Assembly: GCA_963719325.1 (NCBI GenBank)
Contig: CAVRBW010000025.1
Coordinates: 18,388 to 82,387 of the forward strand
From: DATBLE01 sp963719325
GTDB lineage: Bacteria; Actinomycetota; Thermoleophilia; Gaiellales; Gaiellaceae
Direction of reading: 5' to 3'
DNA length: 64,000 bases
Shown: in pieces, positions 41,482 to 49,396 of the stretch
How the letters are laid out: each line of letters opens with the position of its first letter
Position numbering within the stretch: position 1 is the stretch's first letter
The notes under the pieces: generated by a model
Databases searched by the model: none
Seen by the model: the letters and a program-made list of their open reading frames with translations, nothing else
Told to the model about the DNA's origin: nothing
Made by a program: the position numbers and the translations under genes

Positions 41482-42780
41482 CTAGTCATCGCCGGCCTCC
41501 AAGTGGACGACGGTGCCCGAGCCCGGAGCGGAGCGGATCTCGAGCGTCGCACCGAGACGACGGGCGCGCTCCTCCATCGAGGTGAGGCCGAGGTGGGTCG
41601 CGCGAAGCTCACGGGCGCCCGGATCGAAGCCGACCCCGTCGTCCGCGACCTCGAGCAGCACGCGGCCGTCGGTCCGGCCCAGCCGCACCTCGAGCTGTCG
41701 CGCGCGGGCGTGGCGAAGCGCGTTGTGGATCGCCTCCTGGGCGATGCGCAGGAGCTCTCGATCGCGACTCGGGTCAAGCTCGATGCCGGCGTCGAGGTCG
41801 AGCTCGATCGCAACGGGCTGCACCCGCCGCAGCACCTCGACGTGCTTGCGCAGCGCCCCGCACAGCCCGTCCTGCTCCAGGTCGGGGGGCCGGAGCTCGA
41901 ACACGAGCGAGCGGAGCTCCTCCCGCGCCTCCTGGGCAAGCGTCTGGAGCTTCGCGACCTGGTCGCGTGCGGCCTCCGGATCGCGGTCGAGCAACGTTCC
42001 CGCAGACTCGGCTGCGAGGGCAAGGCCGAACAGCTTCTGGCTGACGGCGTCGTGGAGGTCGAGCGCGAGGCGGTTCCGCTCGGCCAGAACGGAAAGCTCG
42101 CGGCTCTCCTCGTACAGTCGCGCGTTCGTGATCGCAATCGCGGCATGGGCGGCGAGCAGCTCGATCAGCTCCTGGTCCTCACCGGTGAAGTCGAGCGCGC
42201 CAACCTTGTCGGTGAGGTAGAAGGCACCGATCACGCGCTCGCGCGCGACGATCGGGACGCCGAGGAACGAGCGCATGTCCGGGTGGCCTTTCGGCCACCA
42301 GCCCCGGAAGCGCGGATGCTCGTGGATGTCAGACGTCAAGTACGGCTGGCGCTCCTCGAGCATCGCCCCGAGCACGCCGTGCTGGCGCGGCAGCGGCCCG
42401 AGCGACGCCACCATCGCCTCACTCATCCCGGCGGTGAGGAATTGGCTGAACCCGCCCTCGCCGTCGGGCACGCCCAGAGCCGCGTAGCGAGCCTGGGCGA
42501 GCTCCCGTGCGCCCTCGACGAGCCGCTGCAGGACCTCCTCGACGTCGAGCTCGGCGGCCACGGCGAGCACCGCGTCGCTGACCGCCTTCAGCGTCGGGTT
42601 AAGGCCCTGTCCGGAAAGCCCCGGCGCGCCGGCTGCGGCGCGAACCGCGCCCTGGCCGCGCCCTCGGTCGCCCCGATATGCCTGCATATCGGGGCTCCAT
42701 GCGTCCTTGCCAGGATCACGGTTCGCGGGCGCCCCGGCATCACCGGGGTTCCCGGACAGACCCTTCCGAACCTCGCTCAC
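41482..42780 (-). CDS. GAF-domain sensor histidine kinase
   Basis: 432 residues from the GTG at 42780. Residues 6-60 are encoded by a family B palindromic element. A GAF domain follows (about 75-225; FLTAGMSEAMV, RSFLGVPIVARERVIGAFYL), then a HisKA_3 box with His243 in LDLHDAVSQKLFGLAL and a HATPase domain (LLEVADDGVGFD). No transmembrane segment is visible, so it senses a cytoplasmic signal such as a ligand, redox state or gas through GAF. It should phosphorylate the LuxR-type regulator encoded next. The true start could be inside or after the repeat. Confidence 0.9.
   Translation of the reverse strand: MSEVRKGLSGNPGDAGAPANRDPGKDAWSPDMQAYRGDRGRGQGAVRAAAGAPGLSGQGLNPTLKAVSDAVLAVAAELDVEEVLQRLVEGARELAQARYAALGVPDGEGGFSQFLTAGMSEAMVASLGPLPRQHGVLGAMLEERQPYLTSDIHEHPRFRGWWPKGHPDMRSFLGVPIVARERVIGAFYLTDKVGALDFTGEDQELIELLAAHAAIAITNARLYEESRELSVLAERNRLALDLHDAVSQKLFGLALAAESAGTLLDRDPEAARDQVAKLQTLAQEAREELRSLVFELRPPDLEQDGLCGALRKHVEVLRRVQPVAIELDLDAGIELDPSRDRELLRIAQEAIHNALRHARARQLEVRLGRTDGRVLLEVADDGVGFDPGARELRATHLGLTSMEERARRLGATLEIRSAPGSGTVVHLEAGDD
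42601..42765. repeat. Palindromic element family B, copy 2, in frame in the kinase gene
   Basis: About 165 bp with imperfect terminal inverted repeats (AAGGCCCTGTCCGGAAAG at the left; the inverse AAGGGTCTGTCCGGGAAC at the right) and a perfect central hairpin, GCCCCGATATGC, CT, GCATATCGGGGC (42670-42695). It is closely similar, in inverse orientation, to 44603-44761. It keeps the kinase frame open and adds about 55 codons. Confidence 0.78.
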
Positions 42781-42796
42781 ACCGTGACGATAGGGA

Positions 42797-43789
42797 CTAC
42801 AACGCTTCGGCCGCGAGGGCGGCCAGCCGCGCACCGACCGCCGGGGCGAACTTGAAGGCGTGGCCGGAGCACGCGGAGCCGACCACGATTCGACCGTGCC
42901 GCTCGAGCACGAACCGCTCGTCGGCGGTAGTGGTGTAGAGGCACGTCTCCGCCGCCACGGCCCTCGGAGCGCAGAGCGGGAACGCCTCCGCCACCCAGTC
43001 CTCCATCCGCGCAACGAGCTCCGGGTCCGGCTCCCCCGCCCCGCCCGGATCGACCTCCGGGCCGGCGTGGTGCACACCGACCTTGAGGCCGTGCTCGGGA
43101 TCGGCGAGGGCGTACATGCCGTGCTGGTGCAGGTCGGGCTTGAACGAGACCACGGCGGGCACCGGCCGCGGGTCGGAGAGCTCGAAGTACGCGACGGTCT
43201 CGCGCGTCACCCTCACGGGCAGGTCGATCCCTTCGGCGGCGAGCAGCTCCCGCGCCCAGGATCCTGCGGCGCACACGACGACCGCGGCATCGAGCGACGA
43301 GAGACGCGGCACGGGTGCGTGCTCGCGAACGTCGAGACTCCGCGCCAGCGCGGTCAGGGCGAGGTCGGCGTGGACGATTCCTGCGTCGGGCTGGAAGACT
43401 CCGAAGGAGCGCGCCGGGACGCGGACGGGAAAACGTCGCTGAACCTCGTCGCCGTCGAGGCGTTCCCAAGGCACTGCGCACCGCTCGAGCGTCGGCGCCG
43501 AGCTCTCGCCCAAGTCGCAGACGATCTCCAGCAGCCCGTTCAGCTGGAGCAGCCGCTCGCCCGTCTCCAGCTCCCAGCGCCGCCAGCCCTGAAGTGCCTC
43601 CTGCGCCAGCCGCACCCATTCCGGCTCGGCATACGCAAGGCGGAAGATCCGCGATCGCCCGTGACTCGATCCTCGATCGTGGCCGACCTCGAACCGTTCG
43701 TAGACGACGATGTCGTGACCGGCGCGGGCCAGCTCGTAGGCCGCCGCGAGGCCGTTCACCCCGCCGCCGACGACCGCCACCTCAGCCAC
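42797..43789 (-). CDS. FAD-dependent amine oxidase (monomeric sarcosine oxidase/SolA type)
   Basis: 330 residues. VAVVGGGVNGLAAAYELARAG binds FAD, SSHGRSRIFRLAY is the conserved substrate/flavin block, ETCLYTTTADERF carries the Cys that links covalently to FAD in monomeric sarcosine oxidase, and CSGHAFKFAPAVG ends the FAD site. It should oxidise an N-methyl amino acid or other secondary amine, giving H2O2. A GTG start overlaps the FAH-family stop by 8 bases; the kinase starts 16 bases after its stop. Confidence 0.88.
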   Translation of the reverse strand: MAEVAVVGGGVNGLAAAYELARAGHDIVVYERFEVGHDRGSSHGRSRIFRLAYAEPEWVRLAQEALQGWRRWELETGERLLQLNGLLEIVCDLGESSAPTLERCAVPWERLDGDEVQRRFPVRVPARSFGVFQPDAGIVHADLALTALARSLDVREHAPVPRLSSLDAAVVVCAAGSWARELLAAEGIDLPVRVTRETVAYFELSDPRPVPAVVSFKPDLHQHGMYALADPEHGLKVGVHHAGPEVDPGGAGEPDPELVARMEDWVAEAFPLCAPRAVAAETCLYTTTADERFVLERHGRIVVGSACSGHAFKFAPAVGARLAALAAEAL

Positions 43790-44603
43790 GCGCGCCGACG
43801 GTGTTGCGCAGGACGCCGATTCCCTCGACCTCGAGCTCGACGACGTCGCCAGGCTGCAACCAGCGGCCGTCGCCGAGCTCGAGGATGCAACCGGTGCCGA
43901 CCGTCCCCGACCCGATCACGTCGCCGGAGAACAGGCGCGTGTTCAGGGTGGCACGGGCGAGGATCCGCTCCCACGAGAAGTGCAGCTCGCCGAGCTCGCC
44001 GCGCGAGCGCTCCTCGCCGTTGACGCGCGCCACCATCGCTCCCGCCGTCCCGTCGAACTCGTCCGGGGTGACCACGAGCGGTCCGAGGCTGGTGGCGAAG
44101 TCCTTGCCCTTCGCCGGGCCGAGCCCGACGCGCATCTCCACCCGTTGCAGGTCGCGGGCGGACCAGTCGTTCATCACGGTGAAGCCGCCGATCGCGCCGT
44201 CTGCGCCGATGATCGCCGCGACCTCGAGCTCGTAGTCGAGCTCCTCGGTGCCCTGCGGATACGGGACCGCGTCCTCGGGGCCGTAGATCGCCGCCGGGTT
44301 GGAGAAGTAGAACACCGGCTCCTGGTACCACTCGGCCGGCACCTCCCCGCCGCGCGAGGCCCGCGCGGTCTTCACGTGCTGCTCGAAGGCGTAGAAGTCG
44401 CGCACGGACGGCGGGCGGAGCACCGGCGGCCGGAGAGCGACCTCGTCGAGCCGGTACTCGGCGTGCTCGCGCGCCTGACCGCCGCCCGTGAAGAAGGACT
44501 GGAGCGTCTGGGCCGCCAGCTGGACCACGCGGTCGCCTTCGATCCGGCCGGGCCAGCCACGCTCGAGGGCGAGCTCCTTCGGGGTGAACATGCAGAGTCT
44601 CAA
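43782..44603 (-). CDS. Fumarylacetoacetate hydrolase-family protein
   Basis: 273 residues. VRDFYAFEQHVKTA, YPQGTEELDYELEVAAIIG and GFTVMNDWSARDLQ contain the metal-binding acidic residues, and FSGDVIGSGTVGTG the later conserved loop. With hmgA and hppD nearby, fumarylacetoacetase, the last step of tyrosine breakdown, is the likely role, though the family also holds acylpyruvases and decarboxylases. The start is a TTG at 44603, at the edge of a family B element, or an ATG at 44591. Confidence 0.82.
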   Translation of the reverse strand: MRLCMFTPKELALERGWPGRIEGDRVVQLAAQTLQSFFTGGGQAREHAEYRLDEVALRPPVLRPPSVRDFYAFEQHVKTARASRGGEVPAEWYQEPVFYFSNPAAIYGPEDAVPYPQGTEELDYELEVAAIIGADGAIGGFTVMNDWSARDLQRVEMRVGLGPAKGKDFATSLGPLVVTPDEFDGTAGAMVARVNGEERSRGELGELHFSWERILARATLNTRLFSGDVIGSGTVGTGCILELGDGRWLQPGDVVELEVEGIGVLRNTVGARG

Positions 44604-44761
44604 GGGCCTGGCCGGGAACCCCGGCGATGTCGGGGTGCCCGTGAACCGTGTCCTGGCACGGACGCAGGGAGCCCCGATATGCGGGGCATATCGGGGTGAC
44701 TGAGGACAAAGCCAGGGCGCGGTTCGCGCCGCAGCCGGCGCGGTGGGGTTTCCGGCCAGGC
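44603..44761. repeat. Palindromic element family B, copy 3, with possible target duplication
   Basis: Terminal inverted repeats GGCCTGGCCGGGAACCCC (44605-44622) and, inverted, AGCCTGGCCGGAAACCCC (44762-44745). The centre is CCCCGATATGC, GGG, GCATATCGGGG (44672-44696). The 5-base direct repeat TCTCA flanks the element (44598-44602 and 44762-44766), as expected of a target-site duplication. It fills the gap between the FAH-family start and the cation-transporter stop. Confidence 0.78.
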
Positions 44762-44763
44762 TC

Positions 44764-46122
44764 TCATGGCTCGGTGTGGACGATCACGTCTGAGACACCC
44801 GGAAGCTCGCGCCGAATCCGCTCCTCGATCAGGCTCGCGCGCGCGTGAGCCTCGGCAAGCGGCACGTCGGGGTCGAGGCCGAGGGTGAGGAAGACGACCA
44901 GGCCGTCGACCGTCTGCAAGAAGCGAAGCTCGCGCGGCCCCGTGCCCGCCTCGGCCGCCGCGATCCGGGTGATCAGCTCGGCATCGCGAGCGGACTCCGG
45001 GCCGGACCGGGCGTGTCCCTCCGCCTCCTCGGCCAGGGGTTCGAGGTGAGTTCGAACCGCGTCGACGGCAGGCAGCGCCCGCTCGATCGTGCGCTCGACC
45101 TGACTCGCGACGGCGTGCGCCTCGGCCAGAGAGACATCCCCGGGCAGCTTCAGGTGGAGCGAGACCTCGGTGCGCCCGCCCACGTGCACGACGTTGATGT
45201 TGTGGATCTCGCGGACCCGGGCCACGCCCATCGCAGCCGCGTGCGCGAGCTCGCGCGTGACCGCGTCCTCCTCACTCGGCTCGACGTGGACGACGACGTC
45301 GGTCTCCGGTAGCGCCCGCTCGACCGCCTCCTCGACCGCGTCCGCCGCGGCGTGCCCCTGGCCGACGGCCGAATCGGGGGCGACGGCGATCACGACGTCG
45401 GCGAAGTGCCGGCCAGCCGCCGAGCGCATGCGCAGGCGCCGCAGCGTCACCGCGGGCTCGAGCGCCGCAATGGCCCGCTCCGCAGCCGCCTCGGCATCGG
45501 CCGGCGCCCGGTCCATCAGCACGTCCACGTTCCTGCGCATCAGCCTCACCGCCGCGCTCAGCACGAGGGCCCCGACGAACAGCGCGGCGACCGAGTCGCC
45601 CGCGGCCCAGCCGGCCCGCACGGCGACGAGGCCGGCGAGCACTGCGAGCGAGCCCGCAAAGTCGCTGCCGAAATGGAGCGCGTTCGAAAGCAACGCCGCA
45701 CTCTTGAAGCGACGGGCCGTCCGCAGCGAGACGAGCGTACGGGAGACATCGATCGCGAGCACGAAGGCGATGACGACGAACGCCCACCACGCGGCGTCGA
45801 CCTTGATCTCGATCCAGCCTCCGAGACGAGCGACGGCGAGCGCGGCGACGCCGGCGCTCACCAGCGCCAGCGTCGACGCTTCGAACAGTGCCGCGAGATG
45901 CTCGGCCTTGCCGTGGCCGTACTGGTGCTGCTCGTCGGCCGGCCGGCCTGCGACGCCGACGGCGAAGAACGTCAAGAGCGCCGCGACGAGGTCGGTGCCG
46001 GAGTGGAGCGCCTCGGAGATCAGCCCGAGCGAGCCGGACGCGACGCCTGCCGACAGCTTGAGCGCGATCAGCACGCAGGCGGCCGCGACCGAGACGAGCG
46101 CGGTGCGTCGCTGCGGGCTCAT
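44764..46122 (-). CDS. Cation diffusion facilitator transporter with long cytoplasmic tail
   Basis: 452 residues. The six-helix CDF membrane domain includes GLISEALHSGTDLVAAL and ALHFGSDFAGSLAVLAGL (the HxxxD/HxxxD metal site) and EQHQYGHGKAEHLAAL. The C-terminal 250 residues contain what look like tandem ferredoxin-like dimerisation domains (each with an HVEPSEE- or HTEP-type ending), where most CDF proteins have one. It probably exports Zn2+, Fe2+ or Mn2+. It starts 10 bases after bioY ends. Confidence 0.88.
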   Translation of the reverse strand: MSPQRRTALVSVAAACVLIALKLSAGVASGSLGLISEALHSGTDLVAALLTFFAVGVAGRPADEQHQYGHGKAEHLAALFEASTLALVSAGVAALAVARLGGWIEIKVDAAWWAFVVIAFVLAIDVSRTLVSLRTARRFKSAALLSNALHFGSDFAGSLAVLAGLVAVRAGWAAGDSVAALFVGALVLSAAVRLMRRNVDVLMDRAPADAEAAAERAIAALEPAVTLRRLRMRSAAGRHFADVVIAVAPDSAVGQGHAAADAVEEAVERALPETDVVVHVEPSEEDAVTRELAHAAAMGVARVREIHNINVVHVGGRTEVSLHLKLPGDVSLAEAHAVASQVERTIERALPAVDAVRTHLEPLAEEAEGHARSGPESARDAELITRIAAAEAGTGPRELRFLQTVDGLVVFLTLGLDPDVPLAEAHARASLIEERIRRELPGVSDVIVHTEP

Positions 46123-46132
46123 CGAAGGACGG

Positions 46133-46720
46133 CTACGAGCGGCGCACTCGCTCGACGACCCGCCAAGCCGTCGGCAGAAGCGCAGCCGCGAGGTACAGCT
46201 TCAGCAGGTCGCCCGGGACGAACTTGTAGAGGCCGAATTCGAGCGTTTGCTCCAGGTTCGTGTTCAGGACGACCGCGAGCCAGGGCAGCCCGACCGCGTA
46301 GATGATCACGTTCCCGGTCAGCATCGCCCCGACCGCGGAAGAGAACCTGCGGTCCCACCCGCGCTCGGCGAGGTAGCCGGTCGCCGCCGCGGCGAGCACG
46401 AAGCCGACGATGTAGCCCCCCGTCGCGCCGGTGAGCACGCTCCAGCCGTGGTTGCCGTCGGCGTAGATCGGCGCGCCGGCGACCCCGAGCCAGAGGTAGA
46501 GCGCAAGGCTCGCGGCGCCGCGGACGACGCCGAGCGAGGTGCCGACGAGGACAACGGCAAAGGTCTGCCCCGTCAGGGGAACAGGCTGGAAGGGGATCGA
46601 GACCTGCGCGGCGGCAGCGACGAGACCGGTGCCGGCGAGGACGAGCGCGGTGTCGGCAACGAGGCCGACCCGCGGAAAGACGGCAAGACGGAGAGTGGCA
46701 GCCTGAGCTCTCGTAGACAT
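46133..46720 (-). CDS. bioY: Biotin transporter BioY
   Basis: 195 residues, six hydrophobic segments. VSIPFQPVPLTGQTFAVVLVG, given as VSIPFQPVPLTGQTF, and GATGGYIVGFVLAAAATGYL match the BioY substrate-binding subunit of ECF transporters. No bioM/bioN ATPase genes are adjacent, so it may use a shared ECF module or work alone. A TAGGAT -10-like box lies at 46730-46735 (minus), 9 bases before the ATG, followed upstream by a repeat-A copy. Confidence 0.9.
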   Translation of the reverse strand: MSTRAQAATLRLAVFPRVGLVADTALVLAGTGLVAAAAQVSIPFQPVPLTGQTFAVVLVGTSLGVVRGAASLALYLWLGVAGAPIYADGNHGWSVLTGATGGYIVGFVLAAAATGYLAERGWDRRFSSAVGAMLTGNVIIYAVGLPWLAVVLNTNLEQTLEFGLYKFVPGDLLKLYLAAALLPTAWRVVERVRRS

Positions 46721-46788
46721 GTCGAAACGATCCTAGAGGCCCGGCGCCGTCACGGAGGTCGAAGACGCTGTTGGTGGAACTTCCTCCT

Positions 46789-46888
46789 GCGCGCGGAGGC
46801 GAGACCGCGCTCTCGCCGGAGCGCACGAGCGATCCAGCACGCGTGGCCAAGGGAGGGGGGCTCGTGGGGGGAACCGGCTGTTCCCCCC
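46789..46888. repeat. Dispersed repeat family A, inverted two-module copy
   Basis: Module 2 lies first, inverted (46789-46824, near-identical to the reverse complement of 15129-15164). After a spacer with CACGCGTGG and GGGAGGGGGG comes module 1: GGGGGGAAC (46866-46874), 5 bases, GTTCCCCCC (46880-46888). It fills the gap between the hppD stop and the bioY promoter. The remaining gap, 46736-46788, shows nothing recognisable. Confidence 0.72.
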
Positions 46889-46893
46889 GCGGC

Positions 46894-47994
46894 TCAAAGA
46901 TTGCCGCGCAGTGCCTGCTCGCGCTCGATCGCCTCGAAGAGCGCCTTGAAGTTGCCCTCTCCGAACGTGCGCGCCCCGTGACGCTGGATCACCTCGAAGA
47001 AGAGCGTCGGCCGGTCCTGCGTGGGCTTCGTGAAGATCTGGAGCAGGTAGCCGTCCTCGTCGCGGTCGACGAGGATCCCCAGCCGGCGGAGATCGGCCCA
47101 GGATTCCTCGATCTCTCCGACCCGCGCGAATGCGTCTTCGTAATACGCATCGGGGGTTGCGAGGAAGAGGACGCCGCGCTGCTGCATCGTCTCCACGGTC
47201 CGGACGACGTGGTTGCTCTGCACCGCGACGTGTTGGACGCCGGGGCCGCCGTTGTAGTCGAGGTACTCCGCGATCTGGCTCTTCCGACGCCCTTCGGCCG
47301 GCTCGTTGATCGGGAACTTGATCTTCCCCTCGCCGTCCGCCATCACCTTCGACATCAGCGCCGAGTACTCGGTGTGAATCTGCGCGTCGTCGTAGTGGAT
47401 GATGTTCTCGAAGCCGAGCACCCGCTCGTAGAACTCCACCCACTCGTTCATCTTCCCGAGCTCGACGTTGCCGACGCAATGGTCGAGCACCGTCAAGCCG
47501 GCACCCCCGCCGTTGGCCACGGCGCTCTGCTGCTGGACGAAGCCCGGCAGGTACGGCCCCGCGTAGTCGGCACGGGCGACGAACGTGTGGATGACGTCGC
47601 CGTAGGTCGCGATCGCCGAGACCTCGACTCGGCCGTATTCGTCCTCGAGCCACTCCGGTTCGCGCACGCCTCGTGCCCCGCGCTCCGTCGCCACCCGGTA
47701 CGCATCGCTCGCGTTCGGCACGCGGAGCGCGATGTCCTTGACGGCGTCGCCGTGGACCGACGCGAAGCGCCCGACCTCGTGGTCGGAAGAGAGCCCGTTC
47801 GTCAGGACGAGCACGACCTCCCCCTGCCGGAGGACGTAGGAGGCCCGATCGCGGACGCCGGTCTCGGGCCCGGCGTACGCGCGCCGACGGAAGCCGAATG
47901 CGTGCTCGAAGAAGTACGCAGCCTGCTTCGCGTTTCCGACCCAGAGCTCGACGTGGTCCCAGCCCTCGAGGGGCATCGGGTCGCTCGACGTCAC
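46894..47994 (-). CDS. hppD: 4-Hydroxyphenylpyruvate dioxygenase
   Basis: 366 residues, two VOC domains. The iron ligands are in LDHCVGNVELGKMNEWVEFY, given as LDHCVGNVELGKM, GPGVQHVAVQSNHVV, and FFEVIQRHGARTFGEGNFKAL (FEV...R region, given in part). It turns 4-hydroxyphenylpyruvate into homogentisate, the substrate of HmgA. A GTG start overlaps the transporter stop (GTGA). A repeat-A copy lies 5 bases after the stop. Confidence 0.94.
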   Translation of the reverse strand: MTSSDPMPLEGWDHVELWVGNAKQAAYFFEHAFGFRRRAYAGPETGVRDRASYVLRQGEVVLVLTNGLSSDHEVGRFASVHGDAVKDIALRVPNASDAYRVATERGARGVREPEWLEDEYGRVEVSAIATYGDVIHTFVARADYAGPYLPGFVQQQSAVANGGGAGLTVLDHCVGNVELGKMNEWVEFYERVLGFENIIHYDDAQIHTEYSALMSKVMADGEGKIKFPINEPAEGRRKSQIAEYLDYNGGPGVQHVAVQSNHVVRTVETMQQRGVLFLATPDAYYEDAFARVGEIEESWADLRRLGILVDRDEDGYLLQIFTKPTQDRPTLFFEVIQRHGARTFGEGNFKALFEAIEREQALRGNL

Positions 47995-48965
47995 GCCGCG
48001 ATCTTAGCGCCAACCTCCTCTTCGGCTTCTCCGGCCGAGACACCCTGCCAGCGGCGCTCGAGGACGATTCCGAGCAGGATGGTGAAACCGCCCACGACCT
48101 GCAGCCAGTGCAGGTGCTCCGACAGGATCAGGAACGCGAAGACCGCCGCGACGAACGGCTGGACGTTCGCGAACAGCGTCGCCCGCGAGGGCCCCACCCG
48201 GTCGATCGCCGTGAACCAGAGCACGTTCGTCAGGGCGAGCGGGCCGACGATCGCGAACGCAAGGCCCAACCAGACGACCCAACCGAGCGACCCGTAGTCC
48301 TCGGCGACGATCTGGGGCGAGCTGGCGGCGACGAACGGAACGCACATGACGAGCAGGACGACCGCACTGATCCGGTACGGCGAGTAGCGACGCATCAGCG
48401 GCGCGATCGTCACCGAATACAGCGCCCACGTCACGGACAGCGCGATCGCGAGAAGGTCTCCGCCGAGGTCGGACGACAAGGTCCCGCCCGAGCCGAGTGC
48501 GACCAGCGCGACTCCGCCGAAGCCGATCGCGGTCGCGACCCAGAAGCGGCGCGAGAGCTGCTCGAGGCCGATGACCGACGAGACGATCGCGGCGAAGATC
48601 GGCGTCGTCCCGAGAATCAGGGCAACCGTCGTCGCCGATCCGAGCTCGAGCGCGTACACGAACGAGAACTGGTTGGCGAGCAGGAACAGCGAGGCAATCC
48701 CGATCAGGCCGAGGCTGCGCCGCCCGCCGACGGCGAGCGAGCGCTCGAGCCCGACTGCCACGCCTGCCGCGAGCAGCGCGGCCGCGGCATAGCGCACCGC
48801 CCCGTAGGCGAGCGGCCGGAACCCGTGCGTCAGCACGTACTTGGTCACCGTGATGTTGAACGCCCAGATCACGATCGTCGCGATCAGCATCAGGTCGACC
48901 GAGCCCGGCTGGAAGAGTCGCCGGCCAAGCCGGCGACTCCCGGCTGAAAACCTGGGGCGCCGCAC
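47991..48965 (-). CDS. EamA-family drug/metabolite transporter
   Basis: 324 residues with about ten hydrophobic segments in two EamA repeats (ATIVIWAFNITVTKYVL near the start; LSVTWALYSVTIAPLMRRY at the second). WFTAIDRVGPSRATLFANV, given as WFTAIDRVGPSRATLF, is a typical helix 9 motif. The substrate is unknown; coupling to hppD by GTGA could suggest an aromatic compound (inference). The GTG at 48965 is the start used; one 40-60 bases further in is possible. Confidence 0.82.
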   Translation of the reverse strand: MRRPRFSAGSRRLGRRLFQPGSVDLMLIATIVIWAFNITVTKYVLTHGFRPLAYGAVRYAAAALLAAGVAVGLERSLAVGGRRSLGLIGIASLFLLANQFSFVYALELGSATTVALILGTTPIFAAIVSSVIGLEQLSRRFWVATAIGFGGVALVALGSGGTLSSDLGGDLLAIALSVTWALYSVTIAPLMRRYSPYRISAVVLLVMCVPFVAASSPQIVAEDYGSLGWVVWLGLAFAIVGPLALTNVLWFTAIDRVGPSRATLFANVQPFVAAVFAFLILSEHLHWLQVVGGFTILLGIVLERRWQGVSAGEAEEEVGAKIAA

Positions 48966-49078
48966 CGTCTGAACCTAGACGATTGAGCTTTTCGTCTAGC
49001 TGGTTCTGCCGGTCTGTTCGGCGCGCGTCGTCTGCCTCCTCTCGCCGGTAGCGCCCCATTGGGACCTCACGTGCCCGC

Positions 49079-49113
49079 TAGATCATTGGCCGGATCTACC
49101 GGCCGATGATCTA
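49079..49113. promoter_or_regulatory. 15-bp inverted repeat containing a start codon
   Basis: TAGATCATTGGCCGG (49079-49093), loop ATCTA, CCGGCCGATGATCTA (49099-49113): 14 of 15 pairs match and the other is G-T. The ATG of the next gene (49106-49108) is in the right arm, 8 bases from its outer end, exactly as at 31695-31727. There is no ribosome site. Confidence 0.6.
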
Positions 49114-49396
49114 CGCTTCCGCCGTGCCGACGATTGAGGAGATCGACGCCCTCGTCGGGCCCGCGACGCCGCATTTCGCGTACCAGATTCGCGCCAGGAT
49201 CAGGGAGCTCGTCCTCGACCTGCCGGAGGACAATCCCGTGCGCCGCCACGCCGAGGAGAAGATGGCGCTGCTCGACCGGCTCGGGCATGCCTCGTCGAAG
49301 GCGGAGGAAGGCGCCCGCGAGCCACGGAGCAGGCCGGGCTGGACCCAGATCCCGAGCACTGCCCCGGCGGACGCACCGCTGCCGCCACGCCGTTGA
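49106..49396 (+). CDS. Small hypothetical protein coupled to fabL
   Basis: 96 residues. VPTIEEIDALVGPATPHFAY, RARIRELVLDLPEDNPVRRHAEEKMALLDRLGHASSKAEEG (quoted in parts: RARIRELVLDLPED, NPVRRHAEEKMALLDRLG) suggests a helical first part followed by a Pro-rich tail. I do not recognise a family. Its TGA overlaps a TTG start of fabL (TTGA), so translation of the two is linked; a role with FabL in fatty-acid synthesis is a guess from position only. Its own start lies in a long inverted repeat. Confidence 0.65.
   Translation: MIYASAVPTIEEIDALVGPATPHFAYQIRARIRELVLDLPEDNPVRRHAEEKMALLDRLGHASSKAEEGAREPRSRPGWTQIPSTAPADAPLPPRR

Noticed and set aside
41318..44766. CRISPR array made of the repeated palindromes
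   Set aside because: Copies are 1-2 kb apart, about 160 bp long and separated by genes; there are no regular spacers or cas genes.
46721..46788. Biotin or other riboswitch before bioY
   Set aside because: The region is short, partly occupied by the repeat, and has no recognisable riboswitch core.
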